Notes: a model not told the origin generated them from the letters alone. Positions 8,579 to 17,983 are shown, counted from the stretch's first letter. The stretch: 64,000 bases of DNA from Nostoc sp. PCC 7107 (GCF_000316625.1 NC_019676.1:5102501-5166500); one strand, 5' to 3'. A program made the numbers and translations.

Positions 8579-9697
8579 CTATCCACCGAAGGCGACGGGA
8601 AAAGCTAATTTCAGGGCGGCGGTTAATAAGAGATTAACCAAACCCACTGGTAACAAAAACTTCCATCCTAAATCTAAGAGTTGGTCAATGCGTACCCGTG
8701 GTACTGTCCAGCGCAACAAGATGGCGATAAATACTAGTAAGTAGGCTTTGATTACGGTCATTGTAATCCCCAAACCCGCTGTGACTACTTGTAATACGGG
8801 GTTAGTTTCACTGATTCCCAGCAAACTAGCGATGGTATTCAGGGGAATAGGAAAATCCCAACCGCCTAAATATAAAACTGATACCAATAAGGCAGAAAGC
8901 ACTAAGTTAACGTAAGAACTGAGATAGAACAAAGCAAATTTCATGCCTGAGTACTCAGTTTGATAACCTGCTACTAGTTCTTCTTCCGCTTCGGGTAAGT
9001 CGAAGGGTAAGCGTTCGCATTCGGCTAAAGCTGCAATCCAAAAGATGAGAAAGCCAACTGGTTGTCGCCAGATATTCCAACCAAGAATGCCGTAACCAGA
9101 TTGCTGATTAACGATATCAATTGTGCTGAGGCTGTTAGACATCATAGCGATCGCCAGTACACTCAGCGCCAGCGGAATTTCATAACTAATAGATTGCGCT
9201 GCTGCCCGCAACCCTCCTAAAAGGGAGTATTTGTTATTGGATGCGTAGCCAGCCATTAACAACCCAATTGGCTGAATGCTAGACAAGGCAATCCACAAGA
9301 AAACTCCCATACTCACGTCTGTAATGACAAGATTTTGTCCAAAAGGCACAATCAAATAAGACAGAAATACTGGCAATACAACAATGATTGGGCCAAGGGT
9401 AAACAACCAAGGGTCAGCTTTACCTGGTACAATATCCTCTTTAAACACCAGCTTTAAACCATCTGCGACCGGGGCCAGTAAGCCAAAAGCCCCAATAAAT
9501 TCAGGGCCGATCCGCTGTTGCGCTGCTGCTGAAATCTTCCGTTCCAGCCACACACACACCAATACACCTACTGTTGCCCCAATCAGCATCAGGATCATTG
9601 GCAGTGGCATCCAAAGTGCTTTGGCCGTGCCTGCTGGTAGTCCTAAATCCATCACGGATTTAATAAACGTTCCTTGAATGTCAATTCCTGAGTTCAT
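8579..9697 (-). CDS. ndhA: NDH-1 subunit NdhA (NuoH)
   Basis: A 372-residue membrane subunit with about eight helices, homologous to NuoH/ND1, which helps form the quinone-binding chamber. Diagnostic segments are [20 protein letters not shown] near residue 61, the [20 protein letters not shown] loop with its conserved acids, and [18 protein letters not shown]. It is first of the ndhA-I-G-E genes. The upstream region carries repeats rather than an obvious promoter. Confidence 0.96.
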   Translation of the reverse strand: MNSGIDIQGTFIKSVMDLGLPAGTAKALWMPLPMILMLIGATVGVLVCVWLERKISAAAQQRIGPEFIGAFGLLAPVADGLKLVFKEDIVPGKADPWLFTLGPIIVVLPVFLSYLIVPFGQNLVITDVSMGVFLWIALSSIQPIGLLMAGYASNNKYSLLGGLRAAAQSISYEIPLALSVLAIAMMSNSLSTIDIVNQQSGYGILGWNIWRQPVGFLIFWIAALAECERLPFDLPEAEEELVAGYQTEYSGMKFALFYLSSYVNLVLSALLVSVLYLGGWDFPIPLNTIASLLGISETNPVLQVVTAGLGITMTVIKAYLLVFIAILLRWTVPRVRIDQLLDLGWKFLLPVGLVNLLLTAALKLAFPVAFGG

Positions 9698-9726
9698 GTT
9701 TCCGCTCTTTAAGTCAGTTGAAGTGT

Positions 9727-9761
9727 GAAGTATGAATTATGAAGTATGAAGTATGAAGTAT
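9727..9761. repeat. Heptamer tandem repeat (GAAGTAT)n
   Basis: Five consecutive 7-bp units; four read GAAGTAT and one GAATTAT. It belongs to the same class of short tandem heptamers as those in the ndh spacers. A short run of the same unit recurs near 44018-44035. Confidence 0.8.
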
Positions 9762-9956
9762 GTAGACACCCTTTGGGTGACTTCCCGTAGGGTAATTTCA
9801 TGCTTCAACCTTCAGCCTTTAGCCTTCAGCCTTTCTGAGATGAATCCTGATTGAAGATTTGTTGCCATATTCCCATGCCTAGTATATCGTTGCATGGTTT
9901 TTAGTCCTTGTAGCTATACAAGAACTTCTACTTATGGGTAGGATTGAAAAAATCAA

Positions 9957-10006
9957 AAGTTAAAAGTTAAAAGGCAAAAGATCAAAATCTTTTAACTTTT
10001 GCCTTC
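9957..10006. repeat. Hairpin-forming AT-rich repeat
   Basis: Left-arm segments AAGTTAAAAG and AAGGCAAAAG are followed by their complements CTTTTAACTT and CTTTTGCCTT in an order that allows alternative stems. It may act as a terminator for gltA or be a dispersed repeat. Confidence 0.5.
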
Positions 10007-10158
10007 TAGTCCCTGGCGTAAGCAGGCATCAAAAAGCTGCCGCTTCCATGCTGGCAACGGTTATTTGCTGCTTATAGGATTTCTGATTCCCTAAATTGGG
10101 GGTTGATGCTGATATTTTTAGTTGCAGGTAGGTGCTATTTTAACGGTTCCCCTGCCAG

Positions 10159-11295
10159 CTAACGTTCTTCAAGGGGGATATAAGGAGCTTCGTGTTTACC
10201 GTTGTAGACTTGGGTGGGACGGAAAATCCGGTTTTCTGCTAGTTGTTCTTTCCAGTGAGCTAACCATCCAGCCACACGGGCGATCGCAAATATTGGTGTA
10301 AACAAGTCTGTGGGAATACCCATCTTTCTGTACACCAAGCCAGAGTAAAAGTCAACATTAGGATAAATCCCTTTGTGACCAAGTTTCTCCTCAACTACCC
10401 GTTCCATTTCTTGGGCAATTTCGTAGTATTTATCCCCGCCAAATTTGTCAAATAGTTGCTCTGCCAGGTCTTGTAAAATGATGGCGCGTGGGTCTTTAAC
10501 TTTGTAGACGCGATGCCCAAAGCCCATCAATTTTTGTTTATTTTGCAGGCGCTCTTCAACATAGGAACGGACGTTTTCTACCGAGCCGATTTCTTCCAAC
10601 ATCTGAATTACTTCTTCGTTGGCTCCACCGTGCAATGGGCCGCCCAAGGTTCCTACAGCACTAGCAACTACAGCATAAGGGTCAGTTAAGGTTGAGGCTG
10701 TTACCCTAGCACTAAAAGTCGAAGCATTCATTGTATGCTCAACGTGTAAAATCAAGCAGATATCAAAGATTTTTGCCGCCAAAGCATCCGGTTCTTTCTC
10801 GTTGAGCATGTAGAGAAAATTGGCGGAATAATCTAGGTCATCACGGGGCTTTACGGGGTCATTACCCTTACGCATCAACTGGAATGCAGCCACCATTGTG
10901 GGGATAGTTGCTATCAAGCGCACAACTGAATCCCGAATGTAGGCGGGGTTATGTAAATCTCGCAGAGAATAAAACAGGCCTAAAGCCGCCGCCGAGGCTT
11001 GCAGAGCATCCATTGGATGACCGCTTTCTGGGAAGCATTTCATCATGTCCCGAATGCGGTATTTAATCCGCCTGTGGAGGCGAACTTCTTCCTCAAATGC
11101 TTGTAGTTCTTCTTTACTTGGCAATTCACCCCAGATGAGGAGATAAGCAGTTTCGAGAAAGGTACTTTTTTCTGCTAATTCCTCAATCCGGATGCCACGA
11201 TATTCTAGTATTCCCTTCTGCCCATCTACGTAGCTGATACTCGATTGAGCTGCGGGAATGCCTTCTAAACCAGGCTTGTATTCACACACCATCAT
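10159..11295 (-). CDS. gltA: Citrate synthase
   Basis: A 378-residue type II-fold citrate synthase, condensing acetyl-CoA and oxaloacetate at the entry of the TCA route. The catalytic triad is visible: H222 (GPLHGGANEE), H261 (GFGHRVYKVKDPRA) and D315 (NVDFYSG). Length is that of the short bacterial form. It precedes ndhA on the same strand, a pairing seen in other cyanobacteria. A second methionine follows the first; I keep the upstream ATG. Confidence 0.96.
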   Translation of the reverse strand: MMVCEYKPGLEGIPAAQSSISYVDGQKGILEYRGIRIEELAEKSTFLETAYLLIWGELPSKEELQAFEEEVRLHRRIKYRIRDMMKCFPESGHPMDALQASAAALGLFYSLRDLHNPAYIRDSVVRLIATIPTMVAAFQLMRKGNDPVKPRDDLDYSANFLYMLNEKEPDALAAKIFDICLILHVEHTMNASTFSARVTASTLTDPYAVVASAVGTLGGPLHGGANEEVIQMLEEIGSVENVRSYVEERLQNKQKLMGFGHRVYKVKDPRAIILQDLAEQLFDKFGGDKYYEIAQEMERVVEEKLGHKGIYPNVDFYSGLVYRKMGIPTDLFTPIFAIARVAGWLAHWKEQLAENRIFRPTQVYNGKHEAPYIPLEER

Positions 11296-11379
11296 GGCAA
11301 CACCATTTACTTTGTGAAATATTCGATCACGCTAACTTACCAGAAATTATTTTTGCCATAACAGTAGTCGTTCTCACAA

Positions 11380-11399
11380 CAATTCTTCGAGAAGAATTG
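11380..11399. repeat. 9-bp inverted repeat between sixA and gltA
   Basis: CAATTCTTC and GAAGAATTG are exact complements separated by GA. It lies just after the sixA stop on the minus strand and 85 bp before gltA. It could be a weak terminator or an operator for gltA; no U-tract is present. Confidence 0.4.
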
Positions 11400-11407
11400 A
11401 AAAACTG

Positions 11408-11902
11408 CTATAGCAAGTATTTGGGGGGTGTCAACCAGAACATTTGACTACGACCCACAACAGAGCCTGCTTCTGGTAGTTTTACTCCGATCATACCTGC
11501 TTTTTTCAGGACTAAACAGCCTTTGATTTCTCCCCAAAGGAGAATTTCTGCCCAACTACTCAAATCAGGCTCATGGCCTACCAAGGCCAGGCGGGTATTT
11601 TGAGAATAATTTTTGGGTTCTAACCAGTAAACCAACCAACTGGAAAGATGACCGCCAGTTGCAAGATGAGTAGATTCTTCTAACTGCGAACTGAGTCCGG
11701 TAGCGATGAGAATTTCTGCTGTTTGGCGGGCGCGGGCTAAAGGGCTGGTGACAATCAAATCAAATTGCAAGTCTAACTTGAGGAGACGCTGGGCTACTTT
11801 TTCGGTTTTTTGCCTTCCTTCTTTGGTGAGTTCGCGTTCTTCATCTTTAATACCCACTTCTCTCTCTTGCGCGATGCCATGTCGAATCAGATACAGTTCC
11901 AC
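11408..11902 (-). CDS. sixA: SixA-type phosphohistidine phosphatase
   Basis: A 164-residue histidine-phosphatase-superfamily protein with the catalytic RHG motif at R7-H8-G9 (LYLIRHGIAQ), a second site in VTSPLARARQTAEI and the late histidine in LVGHEPDLSSW. Short length without extra domains matches SixA, which removes phosphate from histidine residues of phosphorelay or PTS-like proteins. The cellular target here is unknown. It lies 112 bp upstream of gltA on the same strand. Confidence 0.85.
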   Translation of the reverse strand: MELYLIRHGIAQEREVGIKDEERELTKEGRQKTEKVAQRLLKLDLQFDLIVTSPLARARQTAEILIATGLSSQLEESTHLATGGHLSSWLVYWLEPKNYSQNTRLALVGHEPDLSSWAEILLWGEIKGCLVLKKAGMIGVKLPEAGSVVGRSQMFWLTPPKYLL

Positions 11903-12439
11903 AATAATAGCCCTGAGTGCTGAGTTAGGATTTACGCCTGATGTTATTTAACATATCCTAATTATTCTCGAATGCTACCAGTCCAAGCTGTGCTTTTTAG
12001 GTGGATTCTGGCGATCGCATCATTAATATCCCATCATTAATGTTGATATTTGTGGATCATTCACCCTTTGGCATTCGTAGTTGTTTGTCTTTAATTGTTT
12101 GATGCTTAGGTTCTCATAGGATAATGGATTATTGCGATCGCGTTTAAAACTGCGCGTCTTAGGGTTAAACTCCCATAGGCAGCAAGCAATTATACTCGAT
12201 ACTCACTGTTTAGTAATTAGTTGGGTTGGACTTTATAGTATTTTTGTACTATAAAAATACTATAAAGGATAGCGGATTCTACAGTTTTATACGGACTACA
12301 CAATTGTGACAAAAAGTGTTTACCGATCTAGGCAAGATAGACTAGATTGAGATTTTCAAAAATACCTCACAAAATTAGCAGCTTTAAATATTTTAATTAT
12401 GATAAGTTGTAAACTTTTAAAGTTATTAATTTAAATATT
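11903..12439. other. Divergent spacer between sixA and the defence locus
   Basis: A 537-bp region without a supported gene; both flanking genes read outward. It contains HIP1 sites (about 12013 and 12136) and the strong palindrome at 12232-12266 with a promoter-like arrangement. The last 130 bp before the DUF4007 gene are very AT-rich and show no Shine-Dalgarno sequence. Confidence 0.6.
12226..12266 (+). promoter_or_regulatory. Candidate promoter with palindromic operator
   Basis: A perfect inverted repeat with 14-bp arms TTTATAGTATTTTT (12232-12245) and its complement (12253-12266) surrounds a 7-nt loop; an inner ATAGTA-N6-TACTAT is nested in it. TTGGAC at 12226-12231 and TATAAA at 12250-12255, 18 nt apart, could serve as -35 and -10, with the palindrome in the spacer. 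It would drive the DUF4007-ATPase genes with a leader of about 175 nt. Promoter use is inferred. Confidence 0.45.
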
Positions 12440-13351
12440 ATGATCCAAACTAAACTAAACTTAAAATCTCCAGAAACTCCTGTAAATCCAATCTTTGCTA
12501 ACCATGAAACTTTTCACCCTCGTTTTGGCTGGTTAAAAAAAGGATTTGATGCAGCTAAGAAAAATTCAGGTGTTTTCTTACAGGATGATGCTCCTGTGCG
12601 CTTGGGTGTTGGTAAAAATATGGTACGTGCTATTCGTTATTGGTGTAGTGCATTCAAAGTTCTAGATAAAAATAATTTACCGACAACATTTGGGGAAAAA
12701 CTTTTAGGAAATAATGGATGGGACTCTTATTTAGAAAATCCAGCATCATTATGGTTATTACATTGGAATTTGTTAAAGCCAACTTGTGAAGCGGCAGCTT
12801 GGTATTATATCTTTAACGTTTTTCGAGATCCAGATTTTACAAAAGAAGATATTTTAGCTGGATTACAAGATTATATCAGAAGTTTTGACAAAAAAATTGC
12901 TGATTCTTCTTTTATCAAAGATGTAAATTGTATTTTAAGAATGTATGCAGCCCAGGATTTTCTTAAAGATAATGCGCCCATTGAAGATTCTATTGATTGT
13001 CCTTTCACTGAACTTGGTTTAATCCGTCATTTTGGTAAAAATTATCAGTTTAAAATTGGTGCAAAAGCAAATTTACCTGCATCAGTTATAGTTGCTACTT
13101 GTTTAGAATATGCTAGTTGGGCAAATAAAGATAGCAATACAATTACTATTCGTCGGTTACTTTATGATGAAGGTAGTCCAGGGACAGTATTTAAACTTAC
13201 TGAAAGCATTTTATGTACAGCTATTGAGACAGTTGCTAAAGAATTTAATGGGATACTTTTTGAAAATACCGCCGGATTAATTCAGTTATCTTTACCAGAA
13301 AATCCAGAGGTATTAGCTGTAGAAATTTTAGATAAATATTATAGTATGTGA
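12440..13351 (+). CDS. sspB: DUF4007 protein, SspB-like phosphorothioation component
   Basis: A 303-residue protein with a DUF4007-type N-terminus (FANHETFHPRFGWLKKGFDAA..., LGVGKNMVRAIRYWCSAFKVL). From memory of the family, SspB of single-strand phosphorothioation systems carries DUF4007 and nicks DNA so that sulfur can be inserted in the backbone. I see no classical nuclease signature. Supporting context is the large ATPase 94 bp downstream, then an SspD-like pyrophosphatase and a cysteine desulfurase. AT-rich codon use and flanking hairpins suggest acquired DNA. The family call is fairly firm; the nickase role is inferred. Confidence 0.72.
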   Translation: MIQTKLNLKSPETPVNPIFANHETFHPRFGWLKKGFDAAKKNSGVFLQDDAPVRLGVGKNMVRAIRYWCSAFKVLDKNNLPTTFGEKLLGNNGWDSYLENPASLWLLHWNLLKPTCEAAAWYYIFNVFRDPDFTKEDILAGLQDYIRSFDKKIADSSFIKDVNCILRMYAAQDFLKDNAPIEDSIDCPFTELGLIRHFGKNYQFKIGAKANLPASVIVATCLEYASWANKDSNTITIRRLLYDEGSPGTVFKLTESILCTAIETVAKEFNGILFENTAGLIQLSLPENPEVLAVEILDKYYSM

Positions 13352-13445
13352 CAGGGAACAGAATTAAAAGCAATTTTTATCTATGAATTTATGATTGCTG
13401 TATCTCCTGATATGGTTGATAACTACTATTTAATTATTATTAAAG

Positions 13446-16400
13446 ATGAGTAAGATTATGACTAACAAGAAGCTATCGCATTATTTCAGTCTTCAACGTC
13501 GCTATTCTCGTTCTATTAACTTAGAAAGAGATTTGGATAGTGTGGAAGCTTTAGAGGGTTATGTGCTTACGAAAAGAGCAATTGATTCTTTAAAACGTAT
13601 TCTAAATAATTTTAATTCAGATGAAGGCGAAAGAGCTTGGACTTTAACTAGTGTTTATGGTACTGGAAAATCGGCTTTCGCTAATTATTTAATTTCCTTA
13701 TGTGCTGGTTCTACAAACAAAATGCACATGAAGGCTTCATCGATAGCTGAAGATAAATTAGATAAAGATAGTGATATTTATCAATTAATTCAAGACAAAA
13801 TTACTCCGAAAGGATTAATTAGGGCTGTGGCTACGGGGCAAAGAGAGCCAATTAGCCATACTATTATTAGGGGCTTATTAACTGGTGTTGATAATTTTTG
13901 GACTCCTTGCCAAAGAAACAAAATTAACGTTGTGCGTCAGTTAGTTGATTTAGAAGCAGAAATTAATGATGGCGGAAAGGTTGATAGTAGAGAAATTCCT
14001 AATTTAGTTTTGGAATTAGCTAAGGAGTCTCAAACAGGAATATTCCTGGTTATTGATGAACTAGGAAAGAATTTAGAGTATGCTAGTCATGCTCAAGGAA
14101 ATGAAGATTTATATCTCTTACAACAATTAGCCGAACTACCCAAAGATAGTAAACATCCGATTTATATTTTAGGGATTTTACATCAAGCTTTCGCAGAATA
14201 TGGTCAACGATTAGCAACTGTTCAACGCAACGAATGGGCAAAGATTCAAGGGCGATTTGAGGATATTGCTTTTACTGAGTCGGCTGGACAAATGATGAGT
14301 TTGATTGGTGCAGCAATTGACTCGTCAGCAGCAGACAATATCAAAGGTGCTACTAATGCTTACTCTGAGGATTGGAGTAAGTATTTAGCACCCATAATAG
14401 TAGATGAAGAAGTAACTCAGGAAGTTATCACAAAAGTTTATCCGCTACATCCTTTATCAGCTTTTGTGTTACCAAACCTTTGCCAAAAATATGCTCAAAA
14501 TGACCGTTCTTTATTTACATTTTTAACGAGTCATGAACCTTTATCGTTTCGTAATTTTTTAGAAGAGGCAACGGTTAAAAATCATAAATTACCTTGTCTT
14601 AAACTATACCAAATTTACGACTATTTTATTGAATCTGTGGGAATGGGTTTAGCTTCTCGTCCTAATTTGCAACGATGGGTGGAAGTTCAAGATTTAATTA
14701 ATGATGCTAAACGATTAGAAGAAGATAGTCTTAGAGTACTCAAAACTATCGGGATTTTGAACTTGATTACGGTGACAGGTTCACTGCGGGCGACTAGAAA
14801 TTTAGTATCTTTGGCAATGTGCGATCGCCCGTCACCAGAAGAAATTAATTATTGGCAAGAAATTATTGATAAATTGCTAAAGCAAAACCTGATTACTCAT
14901 CGTCGTCAACTAGATGAATTGCGGATTTGGCAAGGTTCTGATTTTAATGTTGACAGTGAGTTAAGTACATATATAGAACAAGAGCGATCGCCTTTAGTTA
15001 AACTATTATCTATACACTGTCCTCTCAAGCCTTTAGTCGCTCAACGTCACAGTTATAAAACGGGGACTTTGCGTTATTTTGAACGCCATTATTTAGATAA
15101 TTCTCAAGATTTGCATCAGTTAAGTTGTAGTAGTGTCGATGCAGATGGTTTTGTCGGATATTGGGTAGATGATGAGGTTCCGAGTGTTGTTCCTGAAACA
15201 ACTAGCGATGGTAAGCCGTTAGTGATTTTGAGTGCAGCTAACTTAGATATATTGCGAATTCGTACCCTGGAATTTGTAGCTTTAAGTAATATCAAAAAAA
15301 CTGCTAAAGAGTTACAAACTGATGGGGTTGCAAGAAAAGAAGTAAATTATCGCCTACAAGAAGCTGAAGAATTTTTAAACGAAACCCTCAATCACTCCTT
15401 TAGTATTGGGGTGAATCAGCGTTGTTGGATTCAGGGACAAGTCGAAACACTCAACAACATTACTGACTTTAATAGTAAGCTGTCTGAGATTTGCGATCGC
15501 ACTTATCATCACAGTCCCATTTTGTGGAATGAATTAATTAACCGCCGTGATTTAACCTCCCAAGGGGCGAAGGCTAGACGGGAATTGATTCAAGCGATGT
15601 TAGAACATCAGCATGAGGAAAGATTAAGCTTAGAAGGATATGGCCCGGAAGTGAGTATGTATTATTCTCTGTTAGAGGAAACAGGGATACACCGTCAAGA
15701 AGATGGAGACTGGGATTTTTACCCACCATTAGACAATTCCGGGTTAAACTCTCTGTGGGAAGCCGTTGAAAATTTTTGTTTAGCAGCCACAGAAACCAGC
15801 CAAACCTTTAATTTACTCTATCAACATTTAGCCGCGCCTCCATTTGGTGTAAAACAGGGTTCTATTCCCGTGATTTTAGCGGCTGTGCTTTTATATCACG
15901 CTGATGATTTGGGACTGTATCAAGACGGGACATTTATTCCCGTGTTGGGAACAGAACATTTTGAATTATTAGTCAAATATCCTGAACGGTTTGCTGTGAA
16001 GTATTTTGCAGTTGTCGGATTAAGGGCGGAAGTATTCAAAGAATTAGAGGCAATTTTACGCAATCCGCAGTTTAAAAATTTAGGTAAGGTGCGTAACGCT
16101 ACGTTGTTAACAGTGGTGACTCCGCTTTATCAATTTGTTAAGAAACTGCCTAAATATACGAAACAAACTCAAAGACTTGTAGCAGAACCAAGCGCAATTT
16201 TAAAAGCATTACAAACCACTGTCGAACCCGACGAATTATTATTTAAAGCTTTACCCGCAGCTTGTAATTTACCTGCAATTGGAACGGAAGCTGGAGATGA
16301 TGGGGTGACAGCGAGAACTTTACGAACTAAGTTAGTTCATGCTTTGAGAGATATTCATACAGCTTATGATCAATTATTGAGTGATTGTCAAAAATTGATT

Positions 16401-16964
16401 TATGAAGCTTTTGGGGTGAGAAGTCCAGAAACAAAATTGCGGGAAGATTTGCGAGTTAGGGCGAATTATTTAGCGGGAAAATGTATTGAACCTTTACTCA
16501 AACGCTTTATTCGGGCTGCATCGGATGAGACTAAAACTGATGCTCAATGGTTAGAAGCTTTGGTGATGATTGTCGCAGATAAACCTGCGGAATCATGGAC
16601 TGATGATGATGCAACTGCCTTTGAAATGAAGTTAGCAGATTTAGTGCGACGGTTTATAAATCTCGAAGCCTTACAAAAAGAAGTCGCCGCCAAAGGGGAA
16701 GGTTTTGAAGCCCGACGCATCACCATGACTCGTCCCGATGGTCAAGAAATCAACCGCATGGTATGGGTAGATCATGGGAGAGCATCGCAGGTTGAGAAGT
16801 TGGTTGACGACATTTTAGCGAAATTACCTGATGATCAGCAGTTACGACAAGCTATTTTGGCCAAGTTAAGTGAAAGGATTTTAAGTTCTGATTTACCAGA
16901 GACGGTGACGCAGATTGGCGAAAAGCGCACTGATGAAAGTATCAAGGGGAAAAACTTCGGTTAA
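13446..16964 (+). CDS. sspC: Large P-loop ATPase, SspC-like
   Basis: A 1172-residue ATPase. Walker A is at about 69-76 (SVYGTGKS, with serine replacing the first glycine) and Walker B at about 198-206 (IFLVIDELGK). The remaining 900 residues have no motif I can name and look helical. In sspBCD loci the C component is an ATPase of this kind, thought to power the DNA-modification complex. Start ATG 13446 is followed by another ATG four codons on (MSKIMTNKK); either is possible. A BREX-type or other defence ATPase would look similar, so the call leans on the DUF4007, pyrophosphatase and desulfurase neighbours. Confidence 0.7.
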   Translation: MSKIMTNKKLSHYFSLQRRYSRSINLERDLDSVEALEGYVLTKRAIDSLKRILNNFNSDEGERAWTLTSVYGTGKSAFANYLISLCAGSTNKMHMKASSIAEDKLDKDSDIYQLIQDKITPKGLIRAVATGQREPISHTIIRGLLTGVDNFWTPCQRNKINVVRQLVDLEAEINDGGKVDSREIPNLVLELAKESQTGIFLVIDELGKNLEYASHAQGNEDLYLLQQLAELPKDSKHPIYILGILHQAFAEYGQRLATVQRNEWAKIQGRFEDIAFTESAGQMMSLIGAAIDSSAADNIKGATNAYSEDWSKYLAPIIVDEEVTQEVITKVYPLHPLSAFVLPNLCQKYAQNDRSLFTFLTSHEPLSFRNFLEEATVKNHKLPCLKLYQIYDYFIESVGMGLASRPNLQRWVEVQDLINDAKRLEEDSLRVLKTIGILNLITVTGSLRATRNLVSLAMCDRPSPEEINYWQEIIDKLLKQNLITHRRQLDELRIWQGSDFNVDSELSTYIEQERSPLVKLLSIHCPLKPLVAQRHSYKTGTLRYFERHYLDNSQDLHQLSCSSVDADGFVGYWVDDEVPSVVPETTSDGKPLVILSAANLDILRIRTLEFVALSNIKKTAKELQTDGVARKEVNYRLQEAEEFLNETLNHSFSIGVNQRCWIQGQVETLNNITDFNSKLSEICDRTYHHSPILWNELINRRDLTSQGAKARRELIQAMLEHQHEERLSLEGYGPEVSMYYSLLEETGIHRQEDGDWDFYPPLDNSGLNSLWEAVENFCLAATETSQTFNLLYQHLAAPPFGVKQGSIPVILAAVLLYHADDLGLYQDGTFIPVLGTEHFELLVKYPERFAVKYFAVVGLRAEVFKELEAILRNPQFKNLGKVRNATLLTVVTPLYQFVKKLPKYTKQTQRLVAEPSAILKALQTTVEPDELLFKALPAACNLPAIGTEAGDDGVTARTLRTKLVHALRDIHTAYDQLLSDCQKLIYEAFGVRSPETKLREDLRVRANYLAGKCIEPLLKRFIRAASDETKTDAQWLEALVMIVADKPAESWTDDDATAFEMKLADLVRRFINLEALQKEVAAKGEGFEARRITMTRPDGQEINRMVWVDHGRASQVEKLVDDILAKLPDDQQLRQAILAKLSERILSSDLPETVTQIGEKRTDESIKGKNFG

Positions 16965-17062
16965 AACAAGCATTATGATCACAAAAGAGAACCTAATGAG
17001 CCTGTGTTTTATTTAAATTATCAGAGTTGGTGCGATCGCGTTCTTAAATTTCAAAAACCATT

Positions 17063-17233
17063 ATGGAACAAATTACTCTTGCAGAACTTCCTGAAAATGT
17101 CCAAAACCTAATTAACCAAGCCCAAAAAACAGGTTAACCCCTCACTATAATTCAAAATGGTGTTCCCTTCGCTATCATTTCTCCTATTAGAAAAATATCT
17201 CTACTAGAAACCCTTTCTACTCTTGAAGCTTAG
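17063..17233 (+). pseudogene. Broken antitoxin-like gene (in-frame stop)
   Basis: Reading from ATG 17063 gives MEQITLAELPENVQNLINQA, then a TAA at codon 25, and the same frame continues as PLTIIQNGVPFAIISPIRK to a stop at 17231-17233. The joined product looks like the start of a Phd/DUF2281-type antitoxin (E-L-x-L-I-x-x-A ... TIxxNGxPxAxI). One substitution (for example GAA to TAA) explains the break. No toxin gene follows. Confidence 0.55.
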
Positions 17234-17400
17234 AAAAATCTAGTAACGCTTCTCCTAAATTTTCTAATTGTTCAATTGATAATCTTTTAATTCGCTCAAT
17301 TAATGATTCATCAATTACCCCAATACGGCGATTTAGTAAACGCAGGATTAAGTCTTACCTCCCCTCTTGTTTGGCTTGTTCTCTGTTGAAACTTAACGAT
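17217..17400 (-). pseudogene. C-terminal remnant of a DUF4351/Rpn-type gene
   Basis: The minus strand encodes NREQAKQEGR, a stop, then DLILRLLNRRIGVIDESLIE and RIKRLSIEQLENLGEALLDF, ending at TAG (17217-17219). This is the C-terminal DUF4351 tail seen in full in the intact gene at 35304-36140. An internal TAA and the missing nuclease domain show that it is dead. It overlaps the antitoxin remnant end to end. Confidence 0.6.
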
Positions 17401-17402
17401 TT

Positions 17403-17552
17403 ATGATGAATCTTGACGATACGCAAGAGTTATTTTTGACAGAGAAGCGTCAGGGACAAGAGTATCTTGGTTTCTATCTCCCACAGGGAAAGAAAGATGT
17501 GTTTAAGAGGTTGTTTGAAAAGTGGTCGGTTGTGATTATTAGCACTTCTTGA
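17403..17552 (+). pseudogene. Short orphan ORF, probably a remnant
   Basis: A 49-codon frame (starts MMNLDDTQELFLTEKRQGQ, ends VVIISTS) between gene debris and a large palindrome. I do not recognise it. There is no clear ribosome site, and the palindromic repeat begins within its stop codon, suggesting a gene tail cut by the repeat. Confidence 0.25.
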
Positions 17553-17625
17553 TCCCCCCTAACCCCCCTTAAAAAGGGGGGAAATACTTCAAAGTCCCCC
17601 TTTTTAAGGGGGATTTAGGGGGATC
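17551..17625. repeat. Large palindromic repeat (GATCCCCC type)
   Basis: Left arm 17551-17581 begins GATCCCCCCTAACC and the right arm 17596-17625 ends TTTAGGGGGATC. The arms are near-complementary over about 30 bp, each also holding an inner CCCCCTT/AAGGGGG hairpin, with a 14-nt loop. This wording is a widespread dispersed repeat of Nostoc-type genomes, possibly MITE-like. Confidence 0.8.
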
Positions 17626-17699
17626 TAAAATGTTTTGCTACCAACAAGAAGACTTTTAAAACATCCTCTAAGGAATACTGTCAATAAATTGACAGTACA

Positions 17700-17792
17700 A
17701 TGAAGGATGAACTGGAGAAGTTTATTGATCAGTGCATATCTGATCCTAAATTCCAGCAATATTTAGAAATGAAGCGTAAGTTAAAAGATTAA
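17700..17792 (+). CDS. 30-codon ORF, unrecognised
   Basis: A tiny frame starting MKDELEKFIDQCISDPK, charged and helical. It has no clear ribosome site. It may be a fragment of a larger lost gene. It is listed only because it is one of few frames with protein-like composition in the 1-kb gap. Confidence 0.2.
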   Translation: MKDELEKFIDQCISDPKFQQYLEMKRKLKD

Positions 17793-17953
17793 ATAATGTT
17801 TCGTTCTAGCCAATTTCAGATTTTTAGCTTAGACTGAATCGGGTTGATGTATAAAAGCACAACTTGTTAGGTTATAAAAACGTGATTAAAGCAGTAAATA
17901 TACTATGATTTGTTAAAATTAACGAAAAAATGCTACAGACTATATCTGCATAA

Positions 17954-17983
17954 TTGCTAAGATATTAGTAATACTAATATACT
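17954..17983 (+). promoter_or_regulatory. Candidate promoter with palindrome in its spacer
   Basis: TTGCTA (17954-17959) and TATACT (17978-17983) are 18 nt apart. Overlapping the spacer and the first bases of the -10 is a perfect palindrome, ATATTAGTA-A-TACTAATAT (17962-17980). Predicted transcription would start near 17990, just ahead of the SspD-like start at 18009. A repressor bound there would block RNA polymerase. The AGTA/TACT core also occurs in the palindrome at 12232-12266. Confidence 0.5.

Larger units (their letters stand above)
9698..10158. other. gltA-ndhA spacer with repeats, no gene
   Basis: A 461-bp spacer with no supported gene. It contains five heptamer units of the GAAGTAT type at 9727-9761, a CTTCAGCCTTTAG-like repeat near 9800-9836, and a hairpin-prone AAAAGTT/AACTTTT region at about 9957-10006. 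The ndhA promoter and the gltA terminator should lie here but are not obvious. Confidence 0.5.

Noticed and set aside
9727-9761. Tandem repeats as a CRISPR array
   Set aside because: Units are 7 bp with no spacers, and no cas genes are in the window. No CRISPR array was found anywhere.
13446-16964. Large ATPase as BREX BrxC or PglY
   Set aside because: No PglZ, PglX/BrxX or Lon-like gene is nearby; DUF4007, PP-loop and desulfurase neighbours favour SspC.
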